Source: Psychromonas aquimarina ATCC BAA-1526 (GTDB lineage: Bacteria > Pseudomonadota > Gammaproteobacteria > Enterobacterales > Psychromonadaceae). From it: DNA of 64,000 nucleotides. The DNA lies in assembly GCF_000428725.1 (NCBI RefSeq), contig NZ_AUAM01000008.1:62001-126000 (forward strand), written 5' to 3'. The position numbers and the translations under genes were made by a program. The notes beneath the pieces are model-generated. The model was given only the letters and a program-made list of their open reading frames with translations, ran no database searches and was not told the DNA's origin. Below are positions 45,987 through 54,987 of the stretch, one piece after another. Position 1 is the stretch's first letter; each line of letters opens with the position of its first letter.

Positions 45987-46421
45987 CTAAATTAAGAAAA
46001 CTTCTTTAAACCAGTCCCAAACACCAAATGAATAGTTTGGAAAAATGTTAATGCCCATTGCGGATTTGATCAGGTACAGCACTAATATCCCCAGCAGAGC
46101 ACAAAAGCTTAAAAAAATAGCCGTGAATGCAGTTTTCATTAATAAGCTGATATGTTTTTCCCGCCGAGTGAGTTCGCGCAGATCTCTTCCTGCAATAAAC
46201 ACATAATAATAATGGTAATGAAAGAATTTGATAGTGTGGTGAATATCAACCGCATGATTTCCTCTGCTTTGAGGTTTCATCGCGCTTTTTATACTGCTTA
46301 GCTGTTGGCTGCTAAAACTCGTTCTAACACCTTCCGGCATACGCTTTAAAAACATATTCAGTTCACTATCTCTTTTCAGCTGCTCAATACTTTCAGAATT
46401 TACACTTTTATCGGCCGGCAT
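45987..46421 (-). CDS. Conserved-looking small membrane protein of unknown function
   Basis: 144 aa. A soluble N-terminal part (MPEGVRTSFSSQQLSSIKSAM, about 28-48, then HAVDIHHTIKFFHYHYYYVFIAG, rich in His and Tyr) is followed by a charged RDLRELTRREKH and one strong transmembrane helix (about 97-117). The N-terminal half looks like a small family of unknown role. It is convergent with wcaJ. No function is assigned. Confidence 0.6.
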   Translation of the reverse strand: MPADKSVNSESIEQLKRDSELNMFLKRMPEGVRTSFSSQQLSSIKSAMKPQSRGNHAVDIHHTIKFFHYHYYYVFIAGRDLRELTRREKHISLLMKTAFTAIFLSFCALLGILVLYLIKSAMGINIFPNYSFGVWDWFKEVFLI

Positions 46422-46570
46422 GTTTATATCCTGCTGCTGTAGGTTCTATTTATTAGTGAAGTTTATTGCTGTTTGAAGCCCTGCGCGTATATTCCGCTAT
46501 AACAGTCTGTCAATAACACTAGCATCATTTCTAATTTATTCACTCGGGCGGGCTTTTGGACTGCTTATAA

Positions 46571-46604
46571 AAAAGGCCCGGTAGTTAAACTGCCGGGCCT
46601 TTTA
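46571..46604 (-). terminator. Terminator of the RND efflux operon
   Basis: AAAAGGCCCGG(T)AG pairs with CTGCCGGGCCTTTT around a 5-nt loop, with T-runs on both strands. It lies 25 nt beyond the stop of the RND permease gene. It could work bidirectionally. Confidence 0.85.
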
Positions 46605-46628
46605 TTCAAGTGTTGTAACTAATTATTT

Positions 46629-49600
46629 TTAGTTTACTTGTTCTTTTACTTTATGCTGCAGGGTTTCATCAAACTCCTGGATTGGAGTATGTGAACTTGC
46701 AATAAGCGAATAAATCACCGGTAGAATAAACAGAGTAAACAGCGTACCAATCGACAGGCCGGCTACGATTACAATACCAATACCGAAACGGCTTACCGCA
46801 CCTGCGCCGGTTGCAAATAACAGCGGCATTAAACCTGCCACCATAGAGCCAGTGGTCATTAATATCGGGCGTAAGCGTATTGTCGCTGCTTTTTTAACTG
46901 CGTCGATGCGGTTCATACCGTGATGCAGCTGCTCTTCTTTAGCGACTTCCGCAATTAATATACCGTGCTTAGTGATTAAGCCGACTAAGGTTATTAAACC
47001 AACCTGAGTATAAATATTCATGCTGGCGGCACCCCAGGCAAGTGCAATTAAGGCACCACTGATAGCAAGAGGAACCGTCATCATAATAACCAGCGGATCG
47101 CGAATACTTTCAAACTGACTCGCTAGTACTAAGAATATAATTAAAACGGCTAATACAAAGGTCATGTACAGCGCATTACCCTCGGATACAAACTGACGTG
47201 CCTCCCCCAGGTAATCATGTGTATAACCTTGCGGCAACGTGGTCGTTGACAGCTCTTCAAAGAAATTAATCGCATCTCCCATGGCAAAACCCGGGGCTAA
47301 TACGGCACCGATTGTTGCACTGTTAAGCTGATTAAAATGCGGCAGTGAACGCGGCTCTGCGACTACCTCAATATCGATCAGTTCGCTCAGCGGTATCATG
47401 TCTTCGTTTTTAGCTCGTACGAAAAAACTGCCCAGCTTGTCCGGAGATAAACGGTATTTACGTTCAACCTGAGCAATAACTTCGTAACTACGTCCATTAA
47501 GGTCGATACGGTTTAAAATGCCGTCACTTAACAGGGTGCCTAAGGTTATACCTATATCCTGCATAGTGACGCCGTAAGCACCGGCTTTATCCCGGTCAAT
47601 TTTGATATTCATGGTTGCAGAATCAAAAGCTAAATCCAGCTCTGAATAAACAAAATTAGGGTTAGCCTGCGTGGCTGCTAATACATCCGATGCAATACTG
47701 CCCAGGCTTTGGAACGAGTTTGCAGTACTGATAACAAACTGCACCGGTAAACCGCCCGATGAACCCGGTAATTCAGGCATCTGGAATGCGGTTGTAGCCA
47801 CTGAAGCCACACTGTTAAATGCCGGTGCTAAGGTCGTTGCAAGTTCTTTAGGGTTTTTCTCGCGCTCACTCCAGGGTTTCATAATGGCAATGCCGAATGC
47901 CTGGTTAGCATTGGGTATGCCGGACATGGCCAGACTGCTTTCCACTTCCGGCTGCTCTGAGAGCATGCCTGTTATTGTACGCATGCTGTTTTCGATGTAA
48001 TCAAGGTTGGCATTTGACGGCGCTTTAGACATCATCATTAATGCGCCTTTATCTTCTTTGGGGGCCAGCTCTGCCGGTATGCCGGCAAATAATAAAGGCA
48101 AAGAGATAAATACAAGTACAGCGAAAACAATAACAGCAGGACGGCGTGTCATTACTTTATCCAGCATGCGCGAGTAACTATCGGTAATACCGGATAAAAC
48201 GTTTTCGACTCCCTGTTCGAAACGGTTCGGCTGATGGTTGCTTTTGAGCATAATGCTGCACATCATAGGTGATAGTGTTAATGCCACAATGCCTGATACA
48301 AAAACAGATCCTGCCAGTGTTAAAGCAAATTCAGTAAACAGCGAGCCGGTGATGCCCCCCATTAATGCAATCGGTGCATAAACGGCTGCCAGGGTAATAG
48401 TCATGGAAATAACCGGGACGGCAATTTCCCGGGTACCGATAATGGCTGCCCGGAAGGGATCTTCACCTGCTTTAATATGCCGGTCAATATTTTCTACCAC
48501 AACAATCGCATCATCAACTACCAGGCCGATGGCGAGTACCATGGCCAGCAGCGTCATTAAGTTAATGGTGAAACCAAACATCTGCATTACTACCAGTACA
48601 CCGATAAGTGACAGTGGAATGGTGATAATCGGGATCAGTGTTGCACGCCATGAGCCTAAAAACAGGAGCATCACAACAAGTACGATGATACCTGCTTCAG
48701 CAATGGTTTTAACTACTTCAGCAATAGACTCTTCAATGGCAATCGTTGAGTCATATAACACCTTCATATCAATTGAACTTGGATTATTTCTCTCAAGATC
48801 CGGCAGCATTTCACGTACGCCTGCAGTAATATCCAGCGGGTTTGCTGTTGGTGCCGCATCAATTGCGACTACAACGGCTTCATCACCATTAGCCATTGCC
48901 CGGTAAATATCATGGCTTTTTTCTAAGGAAACGCGGGCGATATCCTGCAGGCGAATGACTTTACTGTTTTCTCGAGTGGCAATAACAAGATTTTCCAGTT
49001 CGGCTGCATTCTTAATCTGCGTTTCTGTATTACCGTTAATCAGAGTGAAATAACTGTTTGCCTGACCGGTAGCAGACTGAATATTGTTCGCTTGTAAAAT
49101 TTGTACTACATCTGCTGTTGTTAAACCAAAACCAGCCATGCGCTCCGGATCTAACCAGATACGCAGGGCAAAATCGGTTCCGCCGTACAGGTTTACTTTA
49201 GCAACACCGTTAATACTAAACAGCTGCGGTTTAATTACCCGTTCAAGGTAGTCGGTGATCTGGCTGGAATTTAGCTCGTCACTTGAAAATGACAGGTAGA
49301 TAACCGAAGTTGTTGAGCCGGTACTCATATCAATGGTTGGATCTTCAGCTTCGCTGGGCAGCTGCGAACTGACACTGTTTACCTTGGCGAGAATATCTGC
49401 AACAGCTCCATTGGGATCGGTATTTAGTTTCATATATACCGAAATGCTGGAGCGGCCCATAAAACTTTGCGAGGTAATAAAGTCAATATTATCTGCCTGC
49501 GCAATGGCCTGCTCAAGCGGCTGAGTAATAAAGCCCTGAATAAGATCGGAGTTTGCACCGTAATAGCTGGTGGTAACAGTTACTACGGTATTGGTCATGG

Positions 49601-49715
49601 TCGGGTACTCTCGTACCTGCATTTTTCCTAACGCCTGCAGACCTAATAACACGATCAGCAGACTGATGGATATCGCCAGTATCGGGCGGCGTATAAAGGT
49701 ATCTGTAAATTTCAT
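46629..49715 (-). CDS. RND efflux transporter permease (HAE1 family)
   Basis: Inner-membrane proton-driven multidrug/xenobiotic exporter that works as a trimer. It is 1028 aa with the RND layout: TM1 (about 11-29), a large periplasmic domain, a TM block with the proton-relay aspartates D401 and D402 (LVVDDAIVVVENIDRH), a second periplasmic domain, then the last TM block. The N-terminus MKFTDTFIRRPILAISI is typical. It is co-transcribed with the membrane-fusion gene (8-nt gap) and tetR. No outer-membrane factor gene is adjacent, so it presumably borrows a TolC-like channel. Substrates are unknown. Confidence 0.93.
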   Translation of the reverse strand: MKFTDTFIRRPILAISISLLIVLLGLQALGKMQVREYPTMTNTVVTVTTSYYGANSDLIQGFITQPLEQAIAQADNIDFITSQSFMGRSSISVYMKLNTDPNGAVADILAKVNSVSSQLPSEAEDPTIDMSTGSTTSVIYLSFSSDELNSSQITDYLERVIKPQLFSINGVAKVNLYGGTDFALRIWLDPERMAGFGLTTADVVQILQANNIQSATGQANSYFTLINGNTETQIKNAAELENLVIATRENSKVIRLQDIARVSLEKSHDIYRAMANGDEAVVVAIDAAPTANPLDITAGVREMLPDLERNNPSSIDMKVLYDSTIAIEESIAEVVKTIAEAGIIVLVVMLLFLGSWRATLIPIITIPLSLIGVLVVMQMFGFTINLMTLLAMVLAIGLVVDDAIVVVENIDRHIKAGEDPFRAAIIGTREIAVPVISMTITLAAVYAPIALMGGITGSLFTEFALTLAGSVFVSGIVALTLSPMMCSIMLKSNHQPNRFEQGVENVLSGITDSYSRMLDKVMTRRPAVIVFAVLVFISLPLLFAGIPAELAPKEDKGALMMMSKAPSNANLDYIENSMRTITGMLSEQPEVESSLAMSGIPNANQAFGIAIMKPWSEREKNPKELATTLAPAFNSVASVATTAFQMPELPGSSGGLPVQFVISTANSFQSLGSIASDVLAATQANPNFVYSELDLAFDSATMNIKIDRDKAGAYGVTMQDIGITLGTLLSDGILNRIDLNGRSYEVIAQVERKYRLSPDKLGSFFVRAKNEDMIPLSELIDIEVVAEPRSLPHFNQLNSATIGAVLAPGFAMGDAINFFEELSTTTLPQGYTHDYLGEARQFVSEGNALYMTFVLAVLIIFLVLASQFESIRDPLVIMMTVPLAISGALIALAWGAASMNIYTQVGLITLVGLITKHGILIAEVAKEEQLHHGMNRIDAVKKAATIRLRPILMTTGSMVAGLMPLLFATGAGAVSRFGIGIVIVAGLSIGTLFTLFILPVIYSLIASSHTPIQEFDETLQHKVKEQVN

Positions 49716-49723
49716 CGGAGCCC

Positions 49724-50845
49724 CTATAAAGCTGGAATTTCAGCGGGTTTGTTTAATATATCTGATTCAACAATTTTAACTCGAGCACCGTTACTTAAAC
49801 GAACCTGTCCGCTGGTTGCAATAACATCGCCTTTTTTCAGACCGTCAAGAACATGTACAGAACCGTCTTTACTGTTGCCTAATTTAACGATCTGCTGGTC
49901 AGCCTGCATGTAGGAAGTACCGTCTTCATTGGTTTGTTCCGTTAACAGATAAACGGTTTCACCGTAAAGCGTGTAGTTAACAGCAGTTTCAGGAATGATG
50001 ATCTGAGATTTTTCCGTCGGTAGAATAATATTTGCCTTAGCAAACATACCTGAACGTAATTTTTGTGCTTCATTCGGGATATCTGCCTGTACCTGAATAA
50101 CACCGCTCTGGAAATTTACCGCAGGCTCAATGGCTGAAATGGTCCCCGTAAATGGGATTTCCGGCTCAGCATCTACAAATATATTCATCTTCTGGCCGAT
50201 ATGAATTTTATTCAGATCATTCTGCGGTACGGTGAAACGTAAACGCATACGGCTGACATCTTCTAAACGCACAATATCACTGCCGTCTTTTAAGTATTCA
50301 CCCATAAATACATTACGCAGACCGGCAATACCGTCAAATGGTGCACGGATAATACGGCGGCTGATTGTTGCCTGATAACCTTCTATCTGTCCCTGCAATG
50401 TTAGAAGTTCAGCTTCAGCTTCATCAACTTTACCCTGTGAAACCGAGCCTTTTTTGAATAATGAGACCATGCGTTTATAGTTACGCTCAACTGCCGGCAT
50501 TCTGCCTTGAGATGCTTTCAGATTCGCTTTTTCAACTTCTGAATCAAGGTAAATCAGCGCATCGTCAGCTTTTAATTTCTGACCAGATTCAAAATTTATT
50601 TTTACTACTTTGCCGGCAACTTCATTGGCAACCGTTACCCCTTGAATTGGTTCGATAAAACCAATTGCGCGCAGATGCGGGGTCCAGTCTTCATGCTGAA
50701 TAGTCGCACTCGTCACAGGAAATTCAGGAACAGGGCGGTTAGCAAGAAATTCTTTAATTTTTGAAGCTTTAAACATGTTAAAACCAATGACACTGCCGAA
50801 TACCAATATTGCTAATAATATTGCCGAAGCGATCCATTTTTTCAT
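49724..50845 (-). CDS. RND membrane-fusion (periplasmic adaptor) protein
   Basis: Links the RND permease to an outer-membrane channel. An N-terminal membrane anchor (about 4-25) without lipobox, a biotinyl-lipoyl-like hairpin half (VANEVAGKVVKINFESGQKLKADDAL), a coiled-coil hairpin (about 108-160, ASQGRMPAVERNYKRMVSLFK...), the second lipoyl half (IRAPFDGIAGLRNVFMGEYL) and a beta-barrel/MP domain are all visible. It is 373 aa. It lies 23 nt after tetR and 8 nt before the permease gene. Confidence 0.92.
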   Translation of the reverse strand: MKKWIASAILLAILVFGSVIGFNMFKASKIKEFLANRPVPEFPVTSATIQHEDWTPHLRAIGFIEPIQGVTVANEVAGKVVKINFESGQKLKADDALIYLDSEVEKANLKASQGRMPAVERNYKRMVSLFKKGSVSQGKVDEAEAELLTLQGQIEGYQATISRRIIRAPFDGIAGLRNVFMGEYLKDGSDIVRLEDVSRMRLRFTVPQNDLNKIHIGQKMNIFVDAEPEIPFTGTISAIEPAVNFQSGVIQVQADIPNEAQKLRSGMFAKANIILPTEKSQIIIPETAVNYTLYGETVYLLTEQTNEDGTSYMQADQQIVKLGNSKDGSVHVLDGLKKGDVIATSGQVRLSNGARVKIVESDILNKPAEIPAL

Positions 50846-50868
50846 TGTATTACCTTAATAATTAAAAT

Positions 50869-51444
50869 TTAGTTTGCTGAATTAACTTTCTGAATACTCA
50901 ACCATGAAGCATCTCTGACCTGATTGAGCAGTGTTTCGTCTATTTCTAGGCGTTTACGTGAAATCTTTTTAGCGAGATTGATAGAAGTATCAAAACTTAG
51001 CGTGATTAATGCACATATATGCCAGTCGTGAAAACGGCCTTCATTTATACCCTGCTGGTAAAACTCTATTAATGGAAAAAATGTATTTTCCTCAATTGCT
51101 GTATTTTCCGCCTGACAGGGAGGCACAACAAAATTCAGCATTTCTATAACAGCCACGCGCTTCGGGTTATTTAACACTGCATTAAAAGCATTGCTCCACA
51201 GGCGGTCATATTTCTGTTTTGGTTCCTGAACATTTGACCAGCCGTTAAAAATAATTAAAGAGGACTGTTTACAAATATGCTGGTGTAACTCATGAAGCAG
51301 CGCCTCTTTGTTTTCAAAATACCGATAAATTGTACCCGCCGCTATACCTGCTGTGTCGGCCAATAGTTTCATTGACAGGCCATAGACACCATGTTCTGCA
51401 AGTAGTTTCTCAGCTACGATAAATATTTTCTCTTTTTTGTCCAT
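50869..51444 (-). CDS. TetR-family repressor of the RND operon
   Basis: DNA-binding regulator. Start ATG 51444 (MDKKEKIF, 191 aa) is preferred; the alternative 51474 would place the start codon inside the operator palindrome. The N-terminal HTH is canonical: AEKLLAEHGVYGLSMKLLADTAGIAAGTIYRYFENKEALLHELH. The rest is the ligand-binding domain. It is the first gene of tetR-MFP-RND. It probably represses its own operon through 51462-51475 until an exported compound binds. Confidence 0.9.
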   Translation of the reverse strand: MDKKEKIFIVAEKLLAEHGVYGLSMKLLADTAGIAAGTIYRYFENKEALLHELHQHICKQSSLIIFNGWSNVQEPKQKYDRLWSNAFNAVLNNPKRVAVIEMLNFVVPPCQAENTAIEENTFFPLIEFYQQGINEGRFHDWHICALITLSFDTSINLAKKISRKRLEIDETLLNQVRDASWLSIQKVNSAN

Positions 51445-51461
51445 AATTATACTGCCAAGTG

Positions 51462-51475
51462 AATGAACGTTCATT
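51462..51475. promoter_or_regulatory. Palindromic TetR operator
   Basis: The perfect 14-bp palindrome AATGAACGTTCATT lies 18 bp upstream of the tetR start. On the minus strand a possible TTGCAT-N16-GATAAT promoter abuts it, so bound repressor would block the promoter. The TGAACGTTCA core is typical of TetR-type operators. Confidence 0.75.
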
Positions 51476-51629
51476 ATCGTTATATTATTTGAATATGCAA
51501 TGTTATAATGGACATTTGTTTAGTCTTTTTGACGATTCGGCTATCTCTCCGATTAATAGATTGTTTTGTATTAAAGTTAAACTGACGTAAAATCTGCTGT
51601 TTCGTATTTTTGAGTATGTAGGATAGACC

Positions 51630-53639
51630 ATGAAGCTTAACCCCGGACAAGATGCCGCAGTAAAAATGATCTCTGGACCTTGTCTTGTTTTAGCGGGAGC
51701 GGGCAGTGGAAAAACCCGTGTGATCACTAATAAAATTGCGCACTTAGTGCAGAATTGTGATTATTTAGCCAAAAATATTGCTGCGGTAACTTTTACCAAT
51801 AAAGCCGCGCGGGAGATGAAGGAGCGTGTCAGCCAGACGCTAGGGCGAAAAGAAGCACGCGGACTGATGGTCTCGACTTTCCATTCTCTAGGTTTAGATA
51901 TTATTAAACGTGAATATAAAACCTTAGGCATGAAGGCTGGTTTTACCCTGTTTGATGATCAGGATACCCTGGCCTTATTAAAAGAACTGACTGAAAAACA
52001 GCTGCAGGAAGATATGGACCTGCTTAAAGCATTAATTACGCAGATCTCCAACTGGAAAAATGCTTTAGTTTTACCCCCGCAGGCAGTCAAACATGCCAAA
52101 GGTGAGCGTGAAGTTATTTTTGCGCATTGTTATGACTTGTATCAGCGCCAGTTAAAAGCGTATAACGCACTGGACTTTGATGATTTAATCGTTATGCCTA
52201 CTCTGCTGCTTACTTTAAAAGAAGAAGTTCGTTTACGCTGGCAGAAGAAGATCCGTTATCTGCTGGTGGATGAGTATCAAGATACCAATACCAGTCAGTA
52301 TGAATTAATTAAAGCCTTAGTTGGTGAACGAGCAAGATTTACCGTGGTGGGGGATGATGATCAGTCCATCTACTCATGGCGCGGTGCCCGTCCTGAAAAC
52401 TTAGTGCTGCTGCAGAATGATTTTCCGCAGTTAAAAGTAGTGAAGCTTGAGCAGAATTACCGCTCCAGCCAGCGTGTATTAAAAGCCGCTAATATATTGA
52501 TTGCTAATAATCCGCATGAGTTTGATAAACGTCTGTTTAGTGAACTGGCTTACGGCGAGTCCATTAAAGTGCTGTTTGCAAAAAATGAGCAGCATGAAGC
52601 AGAGCGTGTAGTGATGGAGTTATCCGGACATAAATTTATGAATGGTGCTTCATTTAGTGACTATGCGGTACTTTACCGTGGTAATCACCAGAGTCGTTTA
52701 TTAGAAAAAGTAATGATGGAAAACCGTATTCCCTATCGTATCAGCGGCGGTACCTCCTTTTTTGCCCGTAGTGAAGTCAAAGATATCATGGCCTACTTAA
52801 AGCTGCTGGTAAACCACGATGATGAGAATGCATTTATACGAGTTGTTAACAAACCAGCGCGGGGAATAGGGGCGGCGACCCGTGAGAAACTGGGTAATTA
52901 TGCTAATTTGCGGCAGATTAGTATGTTTGCGGCAAGTTTTGAAATGGGCTTAGAGCAGACGTTATCAGGTAAAGGTCTGCAGTCGCTGCAGGCCTTTAGC
53001 CGCTGGTTAGTAGAATTGAATGATCGTTTGAAACGCGAAGATCCGATTGATGTGGTGCGGGATCTTATCCGTGATATCGGTTACGAAGACTGGTTATACG
53101 AGAGCAGCCCAAGCCCGAAAGCAGCAGAAATGCAGATGAAAAATGTGTCTATGTTATTTAAATGGGTAACAGAGATGCTTAAAGGTGATGAGCTGGATGA
53201 AGAGATGACACTTGAGCAGGTGGTTGCACGCTTAACACTTCGCGATATGCTTTCCCGTAATGAGGAAGAGGAAGAGTTAGACCAGGTACAGCTGATGACC
53301 CTGCATGCATCTAAAGGGCTGGAGTTTCCCTTTGTATATATGATCGGTATGGAAGAGGGAATTCTTCCCCACCAGGTGAGTATCGATGAAGATAATGTTG
53401 AAGAGGAACGACGCCTTGCTTATGTGGGCATTACCCGTGCGCAGAAAGAGTTAACCTTTACCCTAGCTAAAGAGCGTAATCAGTATGGCGAACTGATCAA
53501 ACCTACACCAAGCCGTTTTTTATCTGAACTGCCTCAGGATGATCTTGACTGGGAAAGCGGTCCCCGTAAAAAGACCGAGGAACAGAAAAAACAACTGGCT
53601 GATAAAGGTATTGCTAATTTACGTTCATTGTTTGATTAA
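51630..53639 (+). CDS. rep: ATP-dependent DNA helicase Rep
   Basis: 3'-5' SF1A helicase that clears proteins ahead of replication forks and aids restart. It is 669 aa, close to E. coli Rep (673). It begins [17 protein letters not shown] with Walker A AGAGSGKT (22-29). Motif II is VDEYQDTN, motif [16 protein letters not shown], motif [19 protein letters not shown] and motif [14 protein letters not shown]. It is divergent from tetR. Confidence 0.96.
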   Translation: MKLNPGQDAAVKMISGPCLVLAGAGSGKTRVITNKIAHLVQNCDYLAKNIAAVTFTNKAAREMKERVSQTLGRKEARGLMVSTFHSLGLDIIKREYKTLGMKAGFTLFDDQDTLALLKELTEKQLQEDMDLLKALITQISNWKNALVLPPQAVKHAKGEREVIFAHCYDLYQRQLKAYNALDFDDLIVMPTLLLTLKEEVRLRWQKKIRYLLVDEYQDTNTSQYELIKALVGERARFTVVGDDDQSIYSWRGARPENLVLLQNDFPQLKVVKLEQNYRSSQRVLKAANILIANNPHEFDKRLFSELAYGESIKVLFAKNEQHEAERVVMELSGHKFMNGASFSDYAVLYRGNHQSRLLEKVMMENRIPYRISGGTSFFARSEVKDIMAYLKLLVNHDDENAFIRVVNKPARGIGAATREKLGNYANLRQISMFAASFEMGLEQTLSGKGLQSLQAFSRWLVELNDRLKREDPIDVVRDLIRDIGYEDWLYESSPSPKAAEMQMKNVSMLFKWVTEMLKGDELDEEMTLEQVVARLTLRDMLSRNEEEEELDQVQLMTLHASKGLEFPFVYMIGMEEGILPHQVSIDEDNVEEERRLAYVGITRAQKELTFTLAKERNQYGELIKPTPSRFLSELPQDDLDWESGPRKKTEEQKKQLADKGIANLRSLFD

Positions 53640-53649
53640 ATTTTTCTTC

Positions 53650-53693
53650 CCTATTAAAGCGGAAAAGAGTATTACTTTAGCCGCTTTAATAGG
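53650..53693 (+). terminator. Inverted repeat after rep, probable terminator
   Basis: A 13-bp perfect stem CCTATTAAAGCGG / CCGCTTTAATAGG around an 18-nt loop, followed by TTT. It begins 10 nt after the rep stop. The long loop and short T-run make it a weaker terminator. Confidence 0.55.
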
Positions 53694-53719
53694 TTTAACT
53701 GCCTCATTATTATCTTGTG

Positions 53720-53756
53720 ATAGCAAAATCCTATCGTTATCATAATAATAAACGAT
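53720..53756 (+). promoter_or_regulatory. OxyR-type binding site upstream of the peroxiredoxin gene
   Basis: Four half-sites with exact 7-bp spacing: ATAG-N7-CTAT-N7-ATAA-N7-CGAT. The OxyR consensus is ATAG-N7-CTAT repeated twice at 7-bp spacing; two half-sites are perfect and two differ at one base each. It lies 115 bp upstream of the peroxiredoxin ATG. Confidence 0.65.
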
Positions 53757-53871
53757 TTTACCTATTGTCTTGTTTTGTCCATAATTACTCCATCGAAACA
53801 AGTTAAGCACTTGTTCAAAATGAAACTAAAATTTTTACTTATCTCATTTTTATCATATTTAGGAGTTACAC

Positions 53872-54603
53872 ATGTTAGATAATATCGAAGGTCAAAAAAT
53901 CCCAAGCGTTACTTTTCCAACTCGCCAGGGTGATGAATGGGTAAACGTAACAACCGATCAGCTGTTTTCTGGAAAAACCGTGGTTGTATTTGCACTGCCA
54001 GGTGCTTTTACTCCAACTTGTTCTTCAACACATCTGCCTCGCTACAATGAATTAGCGGGAGTATTAAAAGAGAACGGTGTTGATGAAATTGTTTGTTTAA
54101 GTGTTAACGATACCTTTGTAATGAATGCTTGGCTGGCAGATCAGGAAGCTGAAAATATCACAGTTGTACCGGACGGCAGCGGTACATTTACTGACGGTAT
54201 GGGTATGTTAGTTGATAAAAGTGATATTGGTTTCGGCAAACGCAGCTGGCGTTACAGCATGCTGGTTAAAGACGGTGTAATTGAAAAAATGTTTATCGAG
54301 CCGAACCAGCCGGGCGACCCGTTTGAAGTGTCTGATGCAGATACTATGCTTAATTACATCAACCCGAGAGCTAAAGCACCATCAGCAGTAACATTGTTTA
54401 CTAAACCTGGTTGTCCTTTCTGTGCAAAAGCAAAAGCGACATTAAAAGATAATAATATCGCCTTTGAAGAGATTGTTTTAGGCACTGATGCGACAAGCGT
54501 AAGTCTTAAAGCCGTTACTGGTGAAACGACAGTACCGCAGTTATTTGTTGATGGAAAGCACATCGGCGACAGCGATGCAGTGATTGCTTACGTTAAAGGT
54601 TAA
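53872..54603 (+). CDS. Peroxiredoxin 5-glutaredoxin hybrid
   Basis: Glutathione-dependent peroxidase in which the glutaredoxin domain reduces the peroxiredoxin domain (like Haemophilus influenzae hybrid Prx5). The Prx domain is at about 1-158, with peroxidatic C50 in PGAFTPTC (43-50). A short linker follows, then a Grx domain at about 168-243 with the redox pair CPFC (181-184) and the glutathione-binding [16 protein letters not shown] segment. It is 243 aa, the family norm. A TIR element was inserted between the gene and its apparent terminator at 54904. The OxyR-like site suggests peroxide induction. Confidence 0.94.
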   Translation: MLDNIEGQKIPSVTFPTRQGDEWVNVTTDQLFSGKTVVVFALPGAFTPTCSSTHLPRYNELAGVLKENGVDEIVCLSVNDTFVMNAWLADQEAENITVVPDGSGTFTDGMGMLVDKSDIGFGKRSWRYSMLVKDGVIEKMFIEPNQPGDPFEVSDADTMLNYINPRAKAPSAVTLFTKPGCPFCAKAKATLKDNNIAFEEIVLGTDATSVSLKAVTGETTVPQLFVDGKHIGDSDAVIAYVKG

Positions 54604-54632
54604 TAGAGCTAAAGAAACTTTTTACTAAGTTA

Positions 54633-54896
54633 TATACCCGTTATCATTCAAGATGCAAAAATCAGCAAGTCGTGAGGTAAACAGGTCCTAGGCGTGAAGG
54701 TGAAGATCTAACTGGTTAAATCGAGACTTCACAACAACGGAGATGTTTGCCTCACGGTTTGCCCCGTGGGTCACTAGTTCGAAAACCAATACTGCGTTGC
54801 AACACTCGATAAGGGCTAGCCATTGTCATCATGTTGCGCCTTGTATTGGTGTCCGAGCTAGTGACTGATAAATGCATTTTGATTGATAACGGGTAT
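54633..54896 (+). repeat. Full copy (264 bp) of the dispersed TIR (MITE-like) element
   Basis: Begins TATACCCGTTATCA and ends TGATAACGGGTATG. The terminal inverted repeats are about 24 bp with few mismatches (ATCATTCAAGATGCA against TGCATTTTGATTGAT). An internal imperfect stem pairs 54772-54802 with 54833-54863. It is non-coding, inserted 29 bp after the peroxiredoxin stop. Confidence 0.87.
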
Positions 54897-54903
54897 GTTT
54901 AGA

Positions 54904-54938
54904 AGCGCACTTTCAGTATTGAAGGCTGCGCTTTTTTT
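54904..54938 (+). terminator. Terminator downstream of the TIR element
   Basis: AGCGCA/TGCGCT outer stem with a nested CTTTCA/TGAAGG inner stem, then seven T residues. It is probably the original terminator of the peroxiredoxin gene, now about 300 bp away because of the inserted element. Confidence 0.8.
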
Positions 54939-54987
54939 GACCCCAAATTTCACTAAATCATTAATATATTAGTTTCCTGGAGTATTT

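Noticed and set aside
48403-48906. 167-codon ORF opposite the RND permease gene
   Set aside because: Lies entirely antisense to a clear, conserved coding region; low-complexity Ser/Thr/Ile composition typical of a shadow frame.
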